Shown: positions 8,409 to 18,207, counted from the stretch's first letter. The stretch is 64,000 nt of DNA from Bacillota bacterium (GCA_023460535.1 JAEWPV010000016.1:310001-374000), one strand, 5' to 3'. The notes: a model not told the origin generated them from the letters alone. Made by a program: numbers and translations.

Positions 8409-8808
8409 TTGGTTTCACCTCCGCTGCGGTACCGTGCACATTGCGCACAAAAGGGGCAAACGCCGCATTGCTTTAATGATATCACATTTTTGCTAAAATA
8501 AAAACCACCTATATAGAATATAAACTATAATTTTGTAAGAGTAATGAATAATAAGTAGATAATATATCTAAACAGAGTGTAAATTGTTTGTAAATCATCA
8601 AAGGCAACATTGCGAAAAGATAGCAACAATTAATAGTATCAAAGCAACTATTCGAAAGAAAGTGCTCGTGCACACTGCTATAATTACAGTGTAGGATGGC
8701 ATGAAGAATAGTCATAAACTACATGGCATTTCACTTTTACTAACAGAAAAAATGGTATTAGACCTGCAATAATGGGCTTACTATTAAAAAGACGAAGGAT
8801 GTGGCGAT
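8409..8808. promoter_or_regulatory. Divergent control region, AraC regulator / xylan operon
   Basis: An AT-rich 400-base region without a coding frame. An extended -10 (TGCTATAAT, 8676-8684) points toward the GH43 gene. A palindrome-like AGTG..CACT element (8661-8676) sits just upstream, where an AraC-type activator could bind. No convincing -35 is seen, as is common for activator-dependent promoters. Confidence 0.5.
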
Positions 8809-10371
8809 ATGGGCACAGTTCAAAACCCCATACTTAAGGGCTTTTACCCCGACCCTTCGGTTTGCAGTGTGGGGGAGGATTTCTATATCGTTACCTCCAC
8901 CTTTGCGTACTTTCCCGGTATTCCCGTTTTTCACACGCGGGATTTTTGCCATATCCGTCAGATTGGCAACGTGTTAACCACAGACAGTCAGCTGCCGCTC
9001 GACGGCGTGGGCTGCTCACACGGGCTGTTTGCGCCCACCATCCGTTACCACAACGGCACCTTCTACGTGGTGTGTACGAACATCTCAAGGGGTGGAAACT
9101 TTATCGTTACGGCGACCGATCCCGCGGGACCCTGGTCGGAGCCGCATTGGCTTGAGGGCGCGGACGGCATTGACCCCAGCCTGTTCTTTGATGACGACGG
9201 CACCTGCTATTATGTGGGTACACGCGGGGATTCTATAAACGAGCGGTATTACGGAGACAATGAGCTTTACGTCGTGCGTGTGGATCTTGACCGGTTTTGC
9301 TTTGTAGGCGAACCCACGCCGGTGTGGAAGGGTGCGCTTCGCGACAGCGTTTGGCCCGAAGCACCGCATTTATATAAAATTGACGGGATGTACTACCTAA
9401 TGATTGCCGAAGGCGGCACCTCGGACGATCACTCGGTTACCATAGCCCGCAGCGAGACGCTGCTTGGTCCCTATACGGGGTACAAAAAGAACCCGGTTTT
9501 AACCCACCGCCATCTGGGCAGGGACTACCCGGTGAAGAATGTCGGTCACGGCGATCTGGTTCAGGCGGCCGATGGCAGCTGGTACATGCTAATGCTTGCA
9601 TCAAGACCCTGCGAGGGCAGCTCGAATCTGGGGCGCGAAACCTTTTTTGCAAAGGTGCAGTGGGAGGACGGCTGGCCGGTGGTAAACCCCGGGGAGGGTA
9701 AGCTGACCGCCCTAACCCAGACGACGCTTGCGGATTATCCGCTTGAGCCGGTTTTTGGGCACTATGCGTTTGACCGCATGACGTGGCAGACACTGGACCC
9801 GAGAATCCTGTTTTTGCGCAACCCATACAGGGAGAATTACACGTTTTGCAGCGAAGGGGTGCGCCTTGCACTATCACCCGTCACCCTTTGTGACTTGGAC
9901 AGCCCTACGTTTTTGTGCGTACGACAGACATCGTTTAACTTCGCGACCGAGACAAACGTAACGTTTTCGCCCGCCTTACCCGGCGAGTTTGCGGGGCTAG
10001 CGCTTGTGCAGAATGACCGCTTCCACATCCGGCTGGAATACGGACTGACCGATACGGGGCACGTACTGCGCGTCGTTGTGTGTGAGGACGGGCAGGAGAC
10101 GGTGGTTAAGGAATCCGCCGTACAAGCCGAGGAGTTGGCGCTTAAGCTTGTTCAGCACGGTCAGAGCCTTACGTTTTACTACAAAACCGGGCAGGACACC
10201 GATTGCACAGCCCCCTACATGAAACTGGATTGCGCCGTAAACGCGCATCGAATGAGCACCGAGCACGCGGGCGGCTTTGTGGGATGCACCGTAGGCGTAT
10301 ACGCAACCTCAAACGGAATCAGCTCGCAAAACAGTGCGCTGTTTGAATATTTGGAGTATCAGGATTTATAG
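8809..10371 (+). CDS. GH43 beta-xylosidase / alpha-arabinofuranosidase
   Basis: A 520-residue glycoside hydrolase of the XynB type that releases xylose or arabinose from xylooligosaccharides. The five-bladed propeller occupies about 1-310, with the catalytic base Asp15 in NPILKGFYPDPS, the modulating Asp near 122 in GIDPS, and the acid Glu near 184 in WPEAPHLYK. A C-terminal beta-sandwich (about 320-520) is typical of the two-domain intracellular enzymes. No signal peptide is present, so substrates must be imported. It is the first gene of the operon GH43-GH3-CE4-xylA-xylB. Confidence 0.93.
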   Translation: MGTVQNPILKGFYPDPSVCSVGEDFYIVTSTFAYFPGIPVFHTRDFCHIRQIGNVLTTDSQLPLDGVGCSHGLFAPTIRYHNGTFYVVCTNISRGGNFIVTATDPAGPWSEPHWLEGADGIDPSLFFDDDGTCYYVGTRGDSINERYYGDNELYVVRVDLDRFCFVGEPTPVWKGALRDSVWPEAPHLYKIDGMYYLMIAEGGTSDDHSVTIARSETLLGPYTGYKKNPVLTHRHLGRDYPVKNVGHGDLVQAADGSWYMLMLASRPCEGSSNLGRETFFAKVQWEDGWPVVNPGEGKLTALTQTTLADYPLEPVFGHYAFDRMTWQTLDPRILFLRNPYRENYTFCSEGVRLALSPVTLCDLDSPTFLCVRQTSFNFATETNVTFSPALPGEFAGLALVQNDRFHIRLEYGLTDTGHVLRVVVCEDGQETVVKESAVQAEELALKLVQHGQSLTFYYKTGQDTDCTAPYMKLDCAVNAHRMSTEHAGGFVGCTVGVYATSNGISSQNSALFEYLEYQDL

Positions 10372-10432
10372 CATATTATGAAGGTATTACCGGCTAAGCG
10401 GATAGAATTTATAGAAAGAGAGAACACGCAAG

Positions 10433-12577
10433 ATGAGACAAGAATTTGCTAAACGCGCGCAGGCACTTGTAGAACAGATGACGCTCGAAGAAGCGGCGTC
10501 CCAGCTGCGCTATGACGCGCCCGCAATCCCTCGCCTTGGCATCCCCGAATACAATTGGTGGAGCGAGGCGTTGCATGGTGTTGCCCGTGCGGGTACCGCC
10601 ACGGTATTTCCGCAGGCAATCGCACTTGCTTCGATGTTTGATCCGGAGTTTTTAAAAGAGATTGCGGATGTAGTTGCTACCGAGGCGCGCGCCAAGTACA
10701 ATATGCAGTCCGCCCTGGGCGACCGCGACATCTACAAGGGGCTGACCATCTGGTCGCCCAACATCAACCTGTTCCGTGACCCGCATTGGGGCAGAGGGCA
10801 GGAGACCTTGGGCGAAGACCCGTTTTTGACCAAGACCCTCGGCGTTGCGTACATTAAAGGGCTGCAGGGCGACGACAAGTATTTAAAGACCGCAGCGTGT
10901 GCAAAGCACTATGCGGTACACTCCGGCCCCGAGGAGCTTCGCCACGGCTTTGACGCGGTGGCGGGTCCCAAGGATATGGAGGAGACCTACCTGCCCGCTT
11001 TTGAGGCGGCGGTTAAAGAAGGCAACGTGGAGTCGGTGATGGGCGCGTATAACCGTGTTAACGGCGAGCCCTGCTGCGGCAGTAAGACCCTGCTGGTGGA
11101 TATTCTGCGCGAAAAATGGGGCTTTGAGGGGCACGTCGTGTCCGACTGCTGGGCAATTAAGGACTTTCACGAAAGCCATGGGGTTACCGCAACAGCAGTG
11201 GAATCGGCGGCGCTAGCCATCAACAACGGCTGCGACCTGAACTGCGGCAACACCTACCTGAATATGCTTCTCGCCTGTCAGGAGGGGTTGGTCAGCGAAG
11301 AGACCATCCGCGAGAGCTGTGTGCGCCTGTTCACAACCCGGATGATGCTTGGTTTGTTTGACAATGACTGCAAATATGATAAAATTGGATTTGAAGAAAA
11401 TGACACCGAAGCAAACCGCATGCTCGCGGCAGAGGCCGCGCGGCTTTCGGCGGTGCTGCTTAAAAACGACGGCATCCTGCCGCTGGAGCGCGCAACCTGC
11501 CGCCGCATCGCGGTAATTGGACCCACCGCGAACTCGCGTACGGTGCTGGAGGGCAACTACTGTGGCACCGCGTCGGAATATATCACCAATTTAGAGGGCA
11601 TCCGCGAGGCTGCGGGCGAGGATATCCGCATCTTCCATTCGGTTGGCTGCCATCTGTTTAAGGACCGCGTGGAGCCGCTTGCAATGCCAAACGACCGCAT
11701 CAGCGAGGCTAAGGGCTGTGCAGCCGCAAGTGATGTAGTGGTTTTGTGCCTTGGATTGGACGCTACGTTAGAGGGCGAGCAGGGCGACACCGGCAACAGC
11801 TATGCATCGGGCGATAAGCCCGATCTGTTCCTGCCCGAGCCGCAGCGCATTCTTCTTAACGAGGTGCTGTCTGTAGGCAAGCCCGTGGTGCTCGTATTAA
11901 ACACCGGCAGTGCGATGGATATCGGCGATGCGGCAGACCGCTGCGCTGCGGTATTGCAGTGCTGGTACAGTGGTGCGCAGGGCGGTCGCGCGCTTGCGGA
12001 CATCCTGTTCGGCGAGTGCAGCCCTTCGGGAAAGCTGCCGGTTACCTTCCACCGCGACGGCACCACTCCCGATTTTACCGACTACAGCATGCACGGCAGA
12101 ACCTACCGCTATCTTGACACCGAGCCGCTCTATCCGTTTGGATACGGCCTTTCGTACACCACCTACGGCTACCGTGACCTGAAGCTGGAAGCGGTTAACA
12201 AGGGGCAGCCGCTGCGCGGAGAGGTTACCGTCATTAACGAGGGGGACCGCGACGGTGCCGAAATTGTGGAGTTTTTTATTAAGAATCACGTCGCGCAAAA
12301 CGCGCAGGACGCGCGCAATGCATCGGTAAGTGACCGCTTGGGTGAGCAGCCGCACCACGCACTGTGCGGTATGCAAAGGGTGTTCCTCAGAGGAGGAGAA
12401 AGCAAAACCGTCCGATTTGAGATACCCGCAAGCAGCTTTGAGACAGTTTTAACCGACGGACAGCGAGTAACCATGTGCGGTAGCTACACCTTGTTTGCGG
12501 GGGGCAGCCAGCCCGACGCCCGCAGCGAACAGCTCACCGGTACCAAGCCCTTGAGCGTATCCATATCCATAGACTAA
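10433..12577 (+). CDS. GH3 beta-xylosidase / beta-glucosidase
   Basis: A 714-residue family 3 glycosidase. The N-terminal barrel contains HGVARAGTATVFPQ, the KHY-type motif AKHYAVHSGPE and the nucleophile Asp238 in VVSDCWAI. It is followed by an alpha/beta sandwich (about 340-560) and a fibronectin-III-like C-terminal domain (about 590-700). Its place between a GH43 xylosidase and xylose genes makes beta-xylosidase activity more likely than glucosidase. No secretion signal is seen. GAGAGAACAC precedes the ATG, 61 bases after GH43. Confidence 0.92.
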   Translation: MRQEFAKRAQALVEQMTLEEAASQLRYDAPAIPRLGIPEYNWWSEALHGVARAGTATVFPQAIALASMFDPEFLKEIADVVATEARAKYNMQSALGDRDIYKGLTIWSPNINLFRDPHWGRGQETLGEDPFLTKTLGVAYIKGLQGDDKYLKTAACAKHYAVHSGPEELRHGFDAVAGPKDMEETYLPAFEAAVKEGNVESVMGAYNRVNGEPCCGSKTLLVDILREKWGFEGHVVSDCWAIKDFHESHGVTATAVESAALAINNGCDLNCGNTYLNMLLACQEGLVSEETIRESCVRLFTTRMMLGLFDNDCKYDKIGFEENDTEANRMLAAEAARLSAVLLKNDGILPLERATCRRIAVIGPTANSRTVLEGNYCGTASEYITNLEGIREAAGEDIRIFHSVGCHLFKDRVEPLAMPNDRISEAKGCAAASDVVVLCLGLDATLEGEQGDTGNSYASGDKPDLFLPEPQRILLNEVLSVGKPVVLVLNTGSAMDIGDAADRCAAVLQCWYSGAQGGRALADILFGECSPSGKLPVTFHRDGTTPDFTDYSMHGRTYRYLDTEPLYPFGYGLSYTTYGYRDLKLEAVNKGQPLRGEVTVINEGDRDGAEIVEFFIKNHVAQNAQDARNASVSDRLGEQPHHALCGMQRVFLRGGESKTVRFEIPASSFETVLTDGQRVTMCGSYTLFAGGSQPDARSEQLTGTKPLSVSISID

Positions 12578-12613
12578 TTTTGAGTTTTCGCATCGTGTAA
12601 GAGGGGGTACCAT

Positions 12614-13405
12614 ATGAGCTGGCAGGCGTGTTATCCCGAAGGCAAAAAAAGGGCGCTTACCTTCAGCTACGATGACGGACAGGTTCACGACCGCCGCCTG
12701 GTGGAGCTGTTTAACCACTATGGTTTGAAGGCGACCTTCCACCTGAACTCCGGCACACTCAACCGGGAGGGCTTTGTGACGGCTGCCGAGCTGCCGAAGC
12801 TGTATGAGGGGCATGAGATTGCATGCCACGGCGTTGGTCATCTGTATCTCACACATCTATCTGCCGAGCAGTTGATTGCCGAGCTGTGGGAGGATCGCCG
12901 CAGCCTAGAGCAAATCACCGGCAAACCGGTTACGGGGCTTTCCTACGCGTTTGGTGTGTACTCCGACGCGGTGGTCAACGCTGTGAAGACACTGGGCTTT
13001 GAGTACTCCCGTACCGTAAACAGCTCGGACTCCTTTCTTGCCGAAGATGATTTTTTGCGGTGGCGACCCACCTGCCACCACCATGACGCCGCAGCCGCAG
13101 CCGAGCGGTTTTGCACCCCGCAGGACTACGAGCGCATGCAGCTGTTCTATATCTGGGGCCACAGCTTTGAGTTTGCAAGTGAAAACAACTGGGACGCAAT
13201 GGAGCGGTTGTGTAAGCGGTTAAGCAACCAAAGTGACGTGTGGTATGCCACAAATATAGAGATAAAACGATACCTGTGCGCCGTACGCTCCGTCATTTCG
13301 GATGCGGACAATACAACTATCTATAACCCCACCGCACAGACGGTATGGATTAAAACGGGCGATGCGCTAGCAAAGCTTCTGCCCGGAGAAACGATACCCC
13401 TGTAG
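12614..13405 (+). CDS. Polysaccharide deacetylase (CE4-like), cytoplasmic
   Basis: A 263-residue NodB-homology protein. Motif 1 is TFSYDDGQ (Asp20/Asp21), motif 2 is ACHGVGH (His72 and His76, metal ligands), and WGHSFEF near 180 resembles the C-terminal His motif. GAGGGGG precedes the ATG. There is no signal peptide or membrane anchor, unlike most peptidoglycan or chitin deacetylases. In this operon it may remove acetyl groups from imported acetyl-xylooligosaccharides; that role is inferred from neighbours only. Confidence 0.85.
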   Translation: MSWQACYPEGKKRALTFSYDDGQVHDRRLVELFNHYGLKATFHLNSGTLNREGFVTAAELPKLYEGHEIACHGVGHLYLTHLSAEQLIAELWEDRRSLEQITGKPVTGLSYAFGVYSDAVVNAVKTLGFEYSRTVNSSDSFLAEDDFLRWRPTCHHHDAAAAAERFCTPQDYERMQLFYIWGHSFEFASENNWDAMERLCKRLSNQSDVWYATNIEIKRYLCAVRSVISDADNTTIYNPTAQTVWIKTGDALAKLLPGETIPL

Positions 13406-13485
13406 CATTTCATAAAACAAACCGATTGTCAGGCTATTGCTGCTTTACAATACAAAAATAAAATAGAAAAAGGAGCGATTATATC

Positions 13486-14814
13486 ATGAGCGAAATATTT
13501 AAAGGTCTACCCGTCGTAAAGTACGAAGGCCCTAAGAGTGCCAATCCCCTTTCATTTAAGTACTATGATCCCAACCGCATTGTATTAGGTAAGCCGATGA
13601 AGGAGCACCTGCCCTTTGCAATGGCATGGTGGCACAACATGTGCGCAACCGGCTCCGACATGTTCGGCGCAGGCACCGCAGATAAGCTGTTCGGCGCAAG
13701 CGAAGCCCGCACCATGGAGCACGCCAAGGCAAAGGTAGACGCAGGCTTTGAGTTTATGGAGAAGCTGGGTATCGAGTACTTCTGCTTCCACGATACCGAC
13801 CTTGTTCCCGAGGCGGACACCATCGAGGAGACCAACAAGCGTTTGGATGAGATTGCCGATTATCTGGAAGAGAAGATGAAGAAGACCGGCAAAAAGCTTC
13901 TGTGGGGCACTGCGAACATGTTCTCGAACCCCCGCTTCATGAACGGTGCAGGCAGCACAAACTCTGCCGACGTGTTCTGCTTTGCCGCGGCGCAGGTGAA
14001 AAAAGCGTTGGATTTGACCGTTCGTCTGGGCGGTACCGGCTACGTGTTCTGGGGTGGCAGAGAGGGCTACGAGACCCTGCTGAACACCGACATGAAGTTT
14101 GAGCTTGAAAACATTGCAAAGCTCATGCGTATGGCGGTTGACTACGGTCGTAAGATCGGCTTTAAGGGCGATTTCTTCATCGAGCCCAAGCCGAAGGAGC
14201 CCATGAAGCACCAGTATGATTTCGACGCCGCAACCGCAATTGGTTTCCTGCGTCAGCACGGTCTTGATAAAGACTTTAAGATGAACATCGAAGCAAACCA
14301 CGCTACCCTTGCGGGGCACACCTTCCAGCACGACCTGCGCGTCAGCGCCATCAACGGCATGCTGGGCAGCGTAGACGCAAACCAGGGCGACCTGCTGCTG
14401 GGTTGGGACACCGACCAGTTCCCCTCCAACATCTACGACACTACCCTGTGCATGTACGAAATTCTCAAGGCGGGCGGCTTAACCAACGGCGGACTGAACT
14501 TCGACTCGAAGAACCGTCGTCCCAGCTACACGCAGGAGGACATGTTCCTCGGCTTTATCCTCGGTATGGATTCGTTTGCGCTGGGTCTGTTGTGCGCTGC
14601 GGCATTGATCGAAGACGGCAGACTGGATGCGTTTGTTAAGGAGCGCTATGCAAGCTACGAGACCGGCGTAGGCAAGAAGATTCGCGACGGCGAAACCACC
14701 CTGGAAGAGCTTGCGGCAATTGCCGAGAAGATGGGCGCCCCCGCGCTGCCCGGCTCCGGCAAGCAGGAGTATCTGGAGAGCGTTGTAAACAGCGTACTGT
14801 TTGGTATAGCATAA
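13486..14814 (+). CDS. xylA: Xylose isomerase
   Basis: Converts D-xylose to D-xylulose in the cytoplasm. At 442 residues it is a class II enzyme. Visible signatures include FCFHDTDLVPE (catalytic His), YVFWGGREGYETLLNTD, FFIEPKPKEP (metal-binding Glu), NIEANHATLAGHTFQHDLR and GSVDANQGDLLLGWDTDQFP (metal ligands). AAAAGGAG precedes the ATG. It is followed after 21 bases by xylB, and the two are almost certainly co-transcribed. Confidence 0.98.
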   Translation: MSEIFKGLPVVKYEGPKSANPLSFKYYDPNRIVLGKPMKEHLPFAMAWWHNMCATGSDMFGAGTADKLFGASEARTMEHAKAKVDAGFEFMEKLGIEYFCFHDTDLVPEADTIEETNKRLDEIADYLEEKMKKTGKKLLWGTANMFSNPRFMNGAGSTNSADVFCFAAAQVKKALDLTVRLGGTGYVFWGGREGYETLLNTDMKFELENIAKLMRMAVDYGRKIGFKGDFFIEPKPKEPMKHQYDFDAATAIGFLRQHGLDKDFKMNIEANHATLAGHTFQHDLRVSAINGMLGSVDANQGDLLLGWDTDQFPSNIYDTTLCMYEILKAGGLTNGGLNFDSKNRRPSYTQEDMFLGFILGMDSFALGLLCAAALIEDGRLDAFVKERYASYETGVGKKIRDGETTLEELAAIAEKMGAPALPGSGKQEYLESVVNSVLFGIA

Positions 14815-14835
14815 TAAAAAGGAGTGAGCGCCGAT

Positions 14836-16359
14836 ATGAAATACCTGTTGGGTATTGATCTGGGGACCTCCGGCACCAAAACGGTGCTGTTTTCCGTCGA
14901 CGGCGAGGTAAAGGCATCCGCCGTGGTAGAGTACCCGCTTTACCAGCCGCAAAACGGCTGGGCAGAGCAGGCACCCGAGGATTGGTGGAACGCCGCCGTG
15001 CAGACCACCCGCAAAGTGCTTTCCCAAAGCGGGGTGGATGCGCGTGACATCGCGGGCATCGGCATCTCCGGGCAGATGCACGGGCTTGTTATGCTCGACG
15101 AAAAGGGCGAGGTACTTCGTAAAAGTATCATCTGGTGCGACGGCCGCACCGGGGAAGAATGCCGTGAGATTACGCAGGCGGTGGGCGCAAAGCGCCTGAT
15201 AGAGATTACCGCCAACCCTGCGCTCACAGGCTTTACCGCTTCTAAAATTCTGTGGGTAAAAAAGAACGAGCCCGAGCTGTACGCTCGGTGCGCGCACATC
15301 CTGTTACCCAAAGACTATGTTCGCTATATGCTGACCGGCGACTTTGCCACCGAGGTCAGCGACGCTTCCGGCATGCAGCTGCTTGATGTACCCAAGCGCG
15401 AGTGGTCAGACGAGGTGCTCGGTGCACTGGGTATTGACAAGGCTCTGTTGGGTAAGATGTACGAAAGCTGCGAGGTTGTCGGCACGGTGACGGAGCAGGC
15501 GGCAGCCCTTACGGGGCTTAGCGCAGGCACACCCGTTGTGGGCGGTGCGGGCGACAACGCCGCGGCGGCCGTTGGCACCGGCGTGGTGCAGACCGGTAAG
15601 GCGTTTACTACCATCGGCACCAGCGGCGTTATCTTTGCACATGCGGATGAAGTCACCATCGACCCCGCAGGCAGAGTGCACACCTTCTGCTCGGCGGTAC
15701 CGGGCGCATGGACCGTGATGAGCTGTACCCTTGCCGCCGGTCTTTCGCTGCAGTGGTTTAGAAACAACTTTTGTGCCGAAGAGGTTTCGGTCGCTTCCCG
15801 CATGGAGGTAGACCCGTATTATCTGATGGATATCGAGACCGAAAAGGCGCCTATTGGCGCCAATCGACTGGTTTATCTGCCCTATTTGATGGGTGAACGC
15901 AGCCCGCTGCTTGACGAAAACGCGCGCGGCGCGTTTGTGGGGCTTAGCGCGATGCACACCAAACGCGACATGCTACGCGCCATCATGGAGGGTGTTATGT
16001 ACTCCCAGCGGCAGTGCCTTGACGTACTGCGCGGCATGGGCGTTGTATCGAGTGAGATGCTTGCCGTTGGCGGCGGAGGCACCAGTAAGGTGTGGCGCCA
16101 GATGATGGCGGATATCTATTCGCTACCGGTTACCACCGTGCAAAACCGCGAGGGTCCGGCTCTTGGCGCAGCCATATTGGCGGGCGTGGGAGCGGGGATA
16201 TACAAAAGCGTGCCCGACGCGTGCGCTGCGATTATCCGCACCAACCCGTCCCAGCAGCCCATTGCAGAAAACAGCGGAAAATACGAGCCAATCTATGAGC
16301 TGTTCTGCTCACTGTACCCCGCGCTTAAGGACGGCTACGCAAAGCTGGCTAAGCTGTAA
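14836..16359 (+). CDS. xylB: Xylulokinase
   Basis: FGGY-family kinase producing D-xylulose-5-phosphate with ATP. The 507-residue protein starts MKYLLGIDLGTSGTKTVLF (phosphate-1 motif), contains GISGQMHGLVMLDE and SIIWCDGRT (substrate region), and the C-terminal ATP-site block MLAVGGGGTSKVWRQMMAD. The frame also allows a GTG at 14824, but that directly abuts AAAGGAG, so ATG 14836 is preferred. It is the last gene of the xylose operon and is followed by a strong hairpin. Confidence 0.97.
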   Translation: MKYLLGIDLGTSGTKTVLFSVDGEVKASAVVEYPLYQPQNGWAEQAPEDWWNAAVQTTRKVLSQSGVDARDIAGIGISGQMHGLVMLDEKGEVLRKSIIWCDGRTGEECREITQAVGAKRLIEITANPALTGFTASKILWVKKNEPELYARCAHILLPKDYVRYMLTGDFATEVSDASGMQLLDVPKREWSDEVLGALGIDKALLGKMYESCEVVGTVTEQAAALTGLSAGTPVVGGAGDNAAAAVGTGVVQTGKAFTTIGTSGVIFAHADEVTIDPAGRVHTFCSAVPGAWTVMSCTLAAGLSLQWFRNNFCAEEVSVASRMEVDPYYLMDIETEKAPIGANRLVYLPYLMGERSPLLDENARGAFVGLSAMHTKRDMLRAIMEGVMYSQRQCLDVLRGMGVVSSEMLAVGGGGTSKVWRQMMADIYSLPVTTVQNREGPALGAAILAGVGAGIYKSVPDACAAIIRTNPSQQPIAENSGKYEPIYELFCSLYPALKDGYAKLAKL

Positions 16360-16422
16360 CCACAGCGCAGCCTTAGCGTATCAATCGCTTGCTTCTTCAG
16401 CTTGATTTGCTGTTTTTCTCAT

Positions 16423-16471
16423 AATACAGACACGCCGCACCTGCTAATAACGGGTGCGGCGTGTCTGTATT
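16423..16471. terminator. Long hairpin between xylB and the ferredoxin gene
   Basis: Eighteen-base perfect arms (beginning AATACAGACACGCC) with a 13-base loop between convergent genes. There is no long T-run on either side, but the stem strength and position make it the likely common transcription end point. Confidence 0.75.
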
Positions 16472-16476
16472 TAGTG

Positions 16477-16668
16477 CTACGAATCTACAAAAATGACCGA
16501 TACCGGGCAGCTTTCCTGCGCTTCTACCGCCTGTTCCTCCGCCTCGGCGGGCACATCCGCCCTGTAAACCTCCGCAACCCCGTCATCCGCCATCCGAAAT
16601 ACATCGGGGCAGATGGATGGGCACAGACCGCAGGAGATGCAGCCGTCTCTATCCAGCGATGCCTTCAA
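16477..16668 (-). CDS. Small [4Fe-4S] ferredoxin
   Basis: A 63-residue electron carrier with CISCGLCPSICP (Cys10, 13, 16, 20) and a distal CP (Cys54), the pattern of single-cluster ferredoxins such as the Thermotoga type; the fifth cysteine may form a disulfide or be non-ligating. It starts at TTG with AGAGGGTG about 7 bases before. It lies 16 bases after the DUF438 gene and so is the last gene of the ric operon, suggesting it donates electrons to one of the di-iron or PAS proteins upstream. Confidence 0.88.
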   Translation of the reverse strand: MKASLDRDGCISCGLCPSICPDVFRMADDGVAEVYRADVPAEAEEQAVEAQESCPVSVIFVDS

Positions 16669-16684
16669 TTTGGTTCACCCTCTT

Positions 16685-17896
16685 TCAATGGTTTGGCTGG
16701 TCGCCTACCAGTCGCTTTTCTCCGGTAAGCTCCTGAATGGGCTTAATATTCTGCGTTACCTCCAGTACACCCAAATACTCTCCGTCCTCATTGCGAACCG
16801 CAAAATAGCGAATGAGCACAAACTGCTTGCCCATGTTAATCCAAAAGTCCTCATGGTCCTTTTTGCCGGACTTAAAGTCGTTTACAATCTGCTCGACAAT
16901 ATGCACACTGGCGGGCGGGTGGCAGTTCGACACATTGCGCCCGATGACCGATTTCGTGCGGGCAAAGATGCGTTCCTTTCCTTCGGAGAAGTACTTAACC
17001 GTGTCGTTTTTGTCTACAAAGGTAATATCAAACGGCAGGGTGTTGAGCATATAGATCAGCTCGTCGGTGCGAATAGCACCGGTGGGCATCGCAATCACCC
17101 CGGGAACGTCGGGCGGTGTGGGTTGCACCGCAACCTTTTGCTGCGGCACCGGCATCCAAACGGGTACGCGGTCAAGCAGGTAGCCAATCTCAATGCTCTC
17201 ATCGGCAATCCTCTTCCATTCATCCTGTGTTAGAGTTTCAAGAAGCATAGGCAGAAGGATGTGCTCTTCTTTAAAGATCATTTCCCGAACCCGATCAACC
17301 AGCACCTGCACCGTTTCCGCGAGCTGCGGTGCGGGTCTGTCCAGCAAAGCGGATACCTCTTTAAGCTGTGCGCGAATTTCGTCATCCACACCCCACATCA
17401 CCTTAGGGGGTGCCGTAATGCCGTACTTCTCCATATAGGGGAACAGCAGGTTTTCCTTTCTGGAATAATGCAGGGTAATCTTTGAAAGCTGCTGCATGCC
17501 GTCTTTTACCTTTTGCAGGGCATCTTCATTGGGTAGCGCGGCTAGGTAGGGGGAGATCAACGTATCGATTAACTGCTCAATTTGCCGGTTTTCCCGCTTA
17601 AGGATATTGGCGGGGTGGCCGGGTATCTCGCTTTCGTCGGCAGGGCGGTGAATATCCTCAATCGAGCCCTTGAATACGGCAGCGTGTACGTCGCACAGAC
17701 GCTGAACCTCCGATACGGGAAGACCCTCGGTTATCAGGGCTTGTTCCGCCTCGGAAATCTCGGTGGCGGAAACCCCCTCAAACGCATCTGAAAACATCTG
17801 CTTAACCTCGTCTACGCTTTTTCCCTTATGCAGCTCGGAAATAACCTGTTTGATAACCTCCTTGCGGTATGCACGGTTGTTGATCTGTTCACTCAT
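16685..17896 (-). CDS. DUF438 / hemerythrin / PAS protein
   Basis: A 403-residue cytoplasmic sensor-like protein. The N-terminal DUF438 domain (about 1-85, SELHKGKSVDEVKQMF) is followed by a hemerythrin-type bundle (about 90-240, with histidines in LHYSRKENLLFPYMEKYG and FKEEHILLPML) and a C-terminal PAS domain (about 285-395, ITFVDKNDTVKYFSEG). Diiron binding and O2 or NO sensing are inferred from the fold. GGAGGG supports ATG 17896 over the upstream in-frame 17923. It is co-transcribed with ric, DUF1858 and the ferredoxin. Confidence 0.88.
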   Translation of the reverse strand: MSEQINNRAYRKEVIKQVISELHKGKSVDEVKQMFSDAFEGVSATEISEAEQALITEGLPVSEVQRLCDVHAAVFKGSIEDIHRPADESEIPGHPANILKRENRQIEQLIDTLISPYLAALPNEDALQKVKDGMQQLSKITLHYSRKENLLFPYMEKYGITAPPKVMWGVDDEIRAQLKEVSALLDRPAPQLAETVQVLVDRVREMIFKEEHILLPMLLETLTQDEWKRIADESIEIGYLLDRVPVWMPVPQQKVAVQPTPPDVPGVIAMPTGAIRTDELIYMLNTLPFDITFVDKNDTVKYFSEGKERIFARTKSVIGRNVSNCHPPASVHIVEQIVNDFKSGKKDHEDFWINMGKQFVLIRYFAVRNEDGEYLGVLEVTQNIKPIQELTGEKRLVGDQPNH

Positions 17897-17952
17897 TTTG
17901 TTCGCCCTCCTTATTATTGTCATTGGAACACAATTTTATCGGCATAAATCAG

Positions 17953-18180
17953 TTATAGTGTTATCCGATAACCTCTGTTTATCAATGCAGTCTGTATTGT
18001 TTGCATATCAATTCGCTTTGCCGCCGCGCCCTTTGGTATGGTCATAAACCGCCCTGCCGTTTGCAGCATACCGGGCAGACGGATATCCCGAAAGCCGACC
18101 TCGGCAAGGATGTCGATCAGTTCCGGATCTTGGCTGCAAAGCTCGTAAACGGTTTTTGTTAAATCAATACTTTTGTGCAT
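17953..18180 (-). CDS. DUF1858 domain protein
   Basis: A 75-residue protein matching DUF1858 (TVYELCSQDPELIDILAEVGF), a small helical domain often found next to, or fused to, ScdA-like and hybrid-cluster proteins. It lacks the two-cysteine motif of the ScdA N-terminus. It sits 27 bases after ric and 56 bases before the DUF438 gene in the same direction. Role unknown; a partner in iron-sulfur repair is inferred from context. Confidence 0.85.
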   Translation of the reverse strand: MHKSIDLTKTVYELCSQDPELIDILAEVGFRDIRLPGMLQTAGRFMTIPKGAAAKRIDMQTIQTALINRGYRITL

Positions 18181-18207
18181 AGTTCACACCATCCTTTTCA
18201 CAATCCG

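Noticed and set aside
14479..15297. 272-codon antisense frame over xylA/xylB
   Set aside because: It spans two well-supported genes and their boundary; the composition is that of a reversed coding strand.
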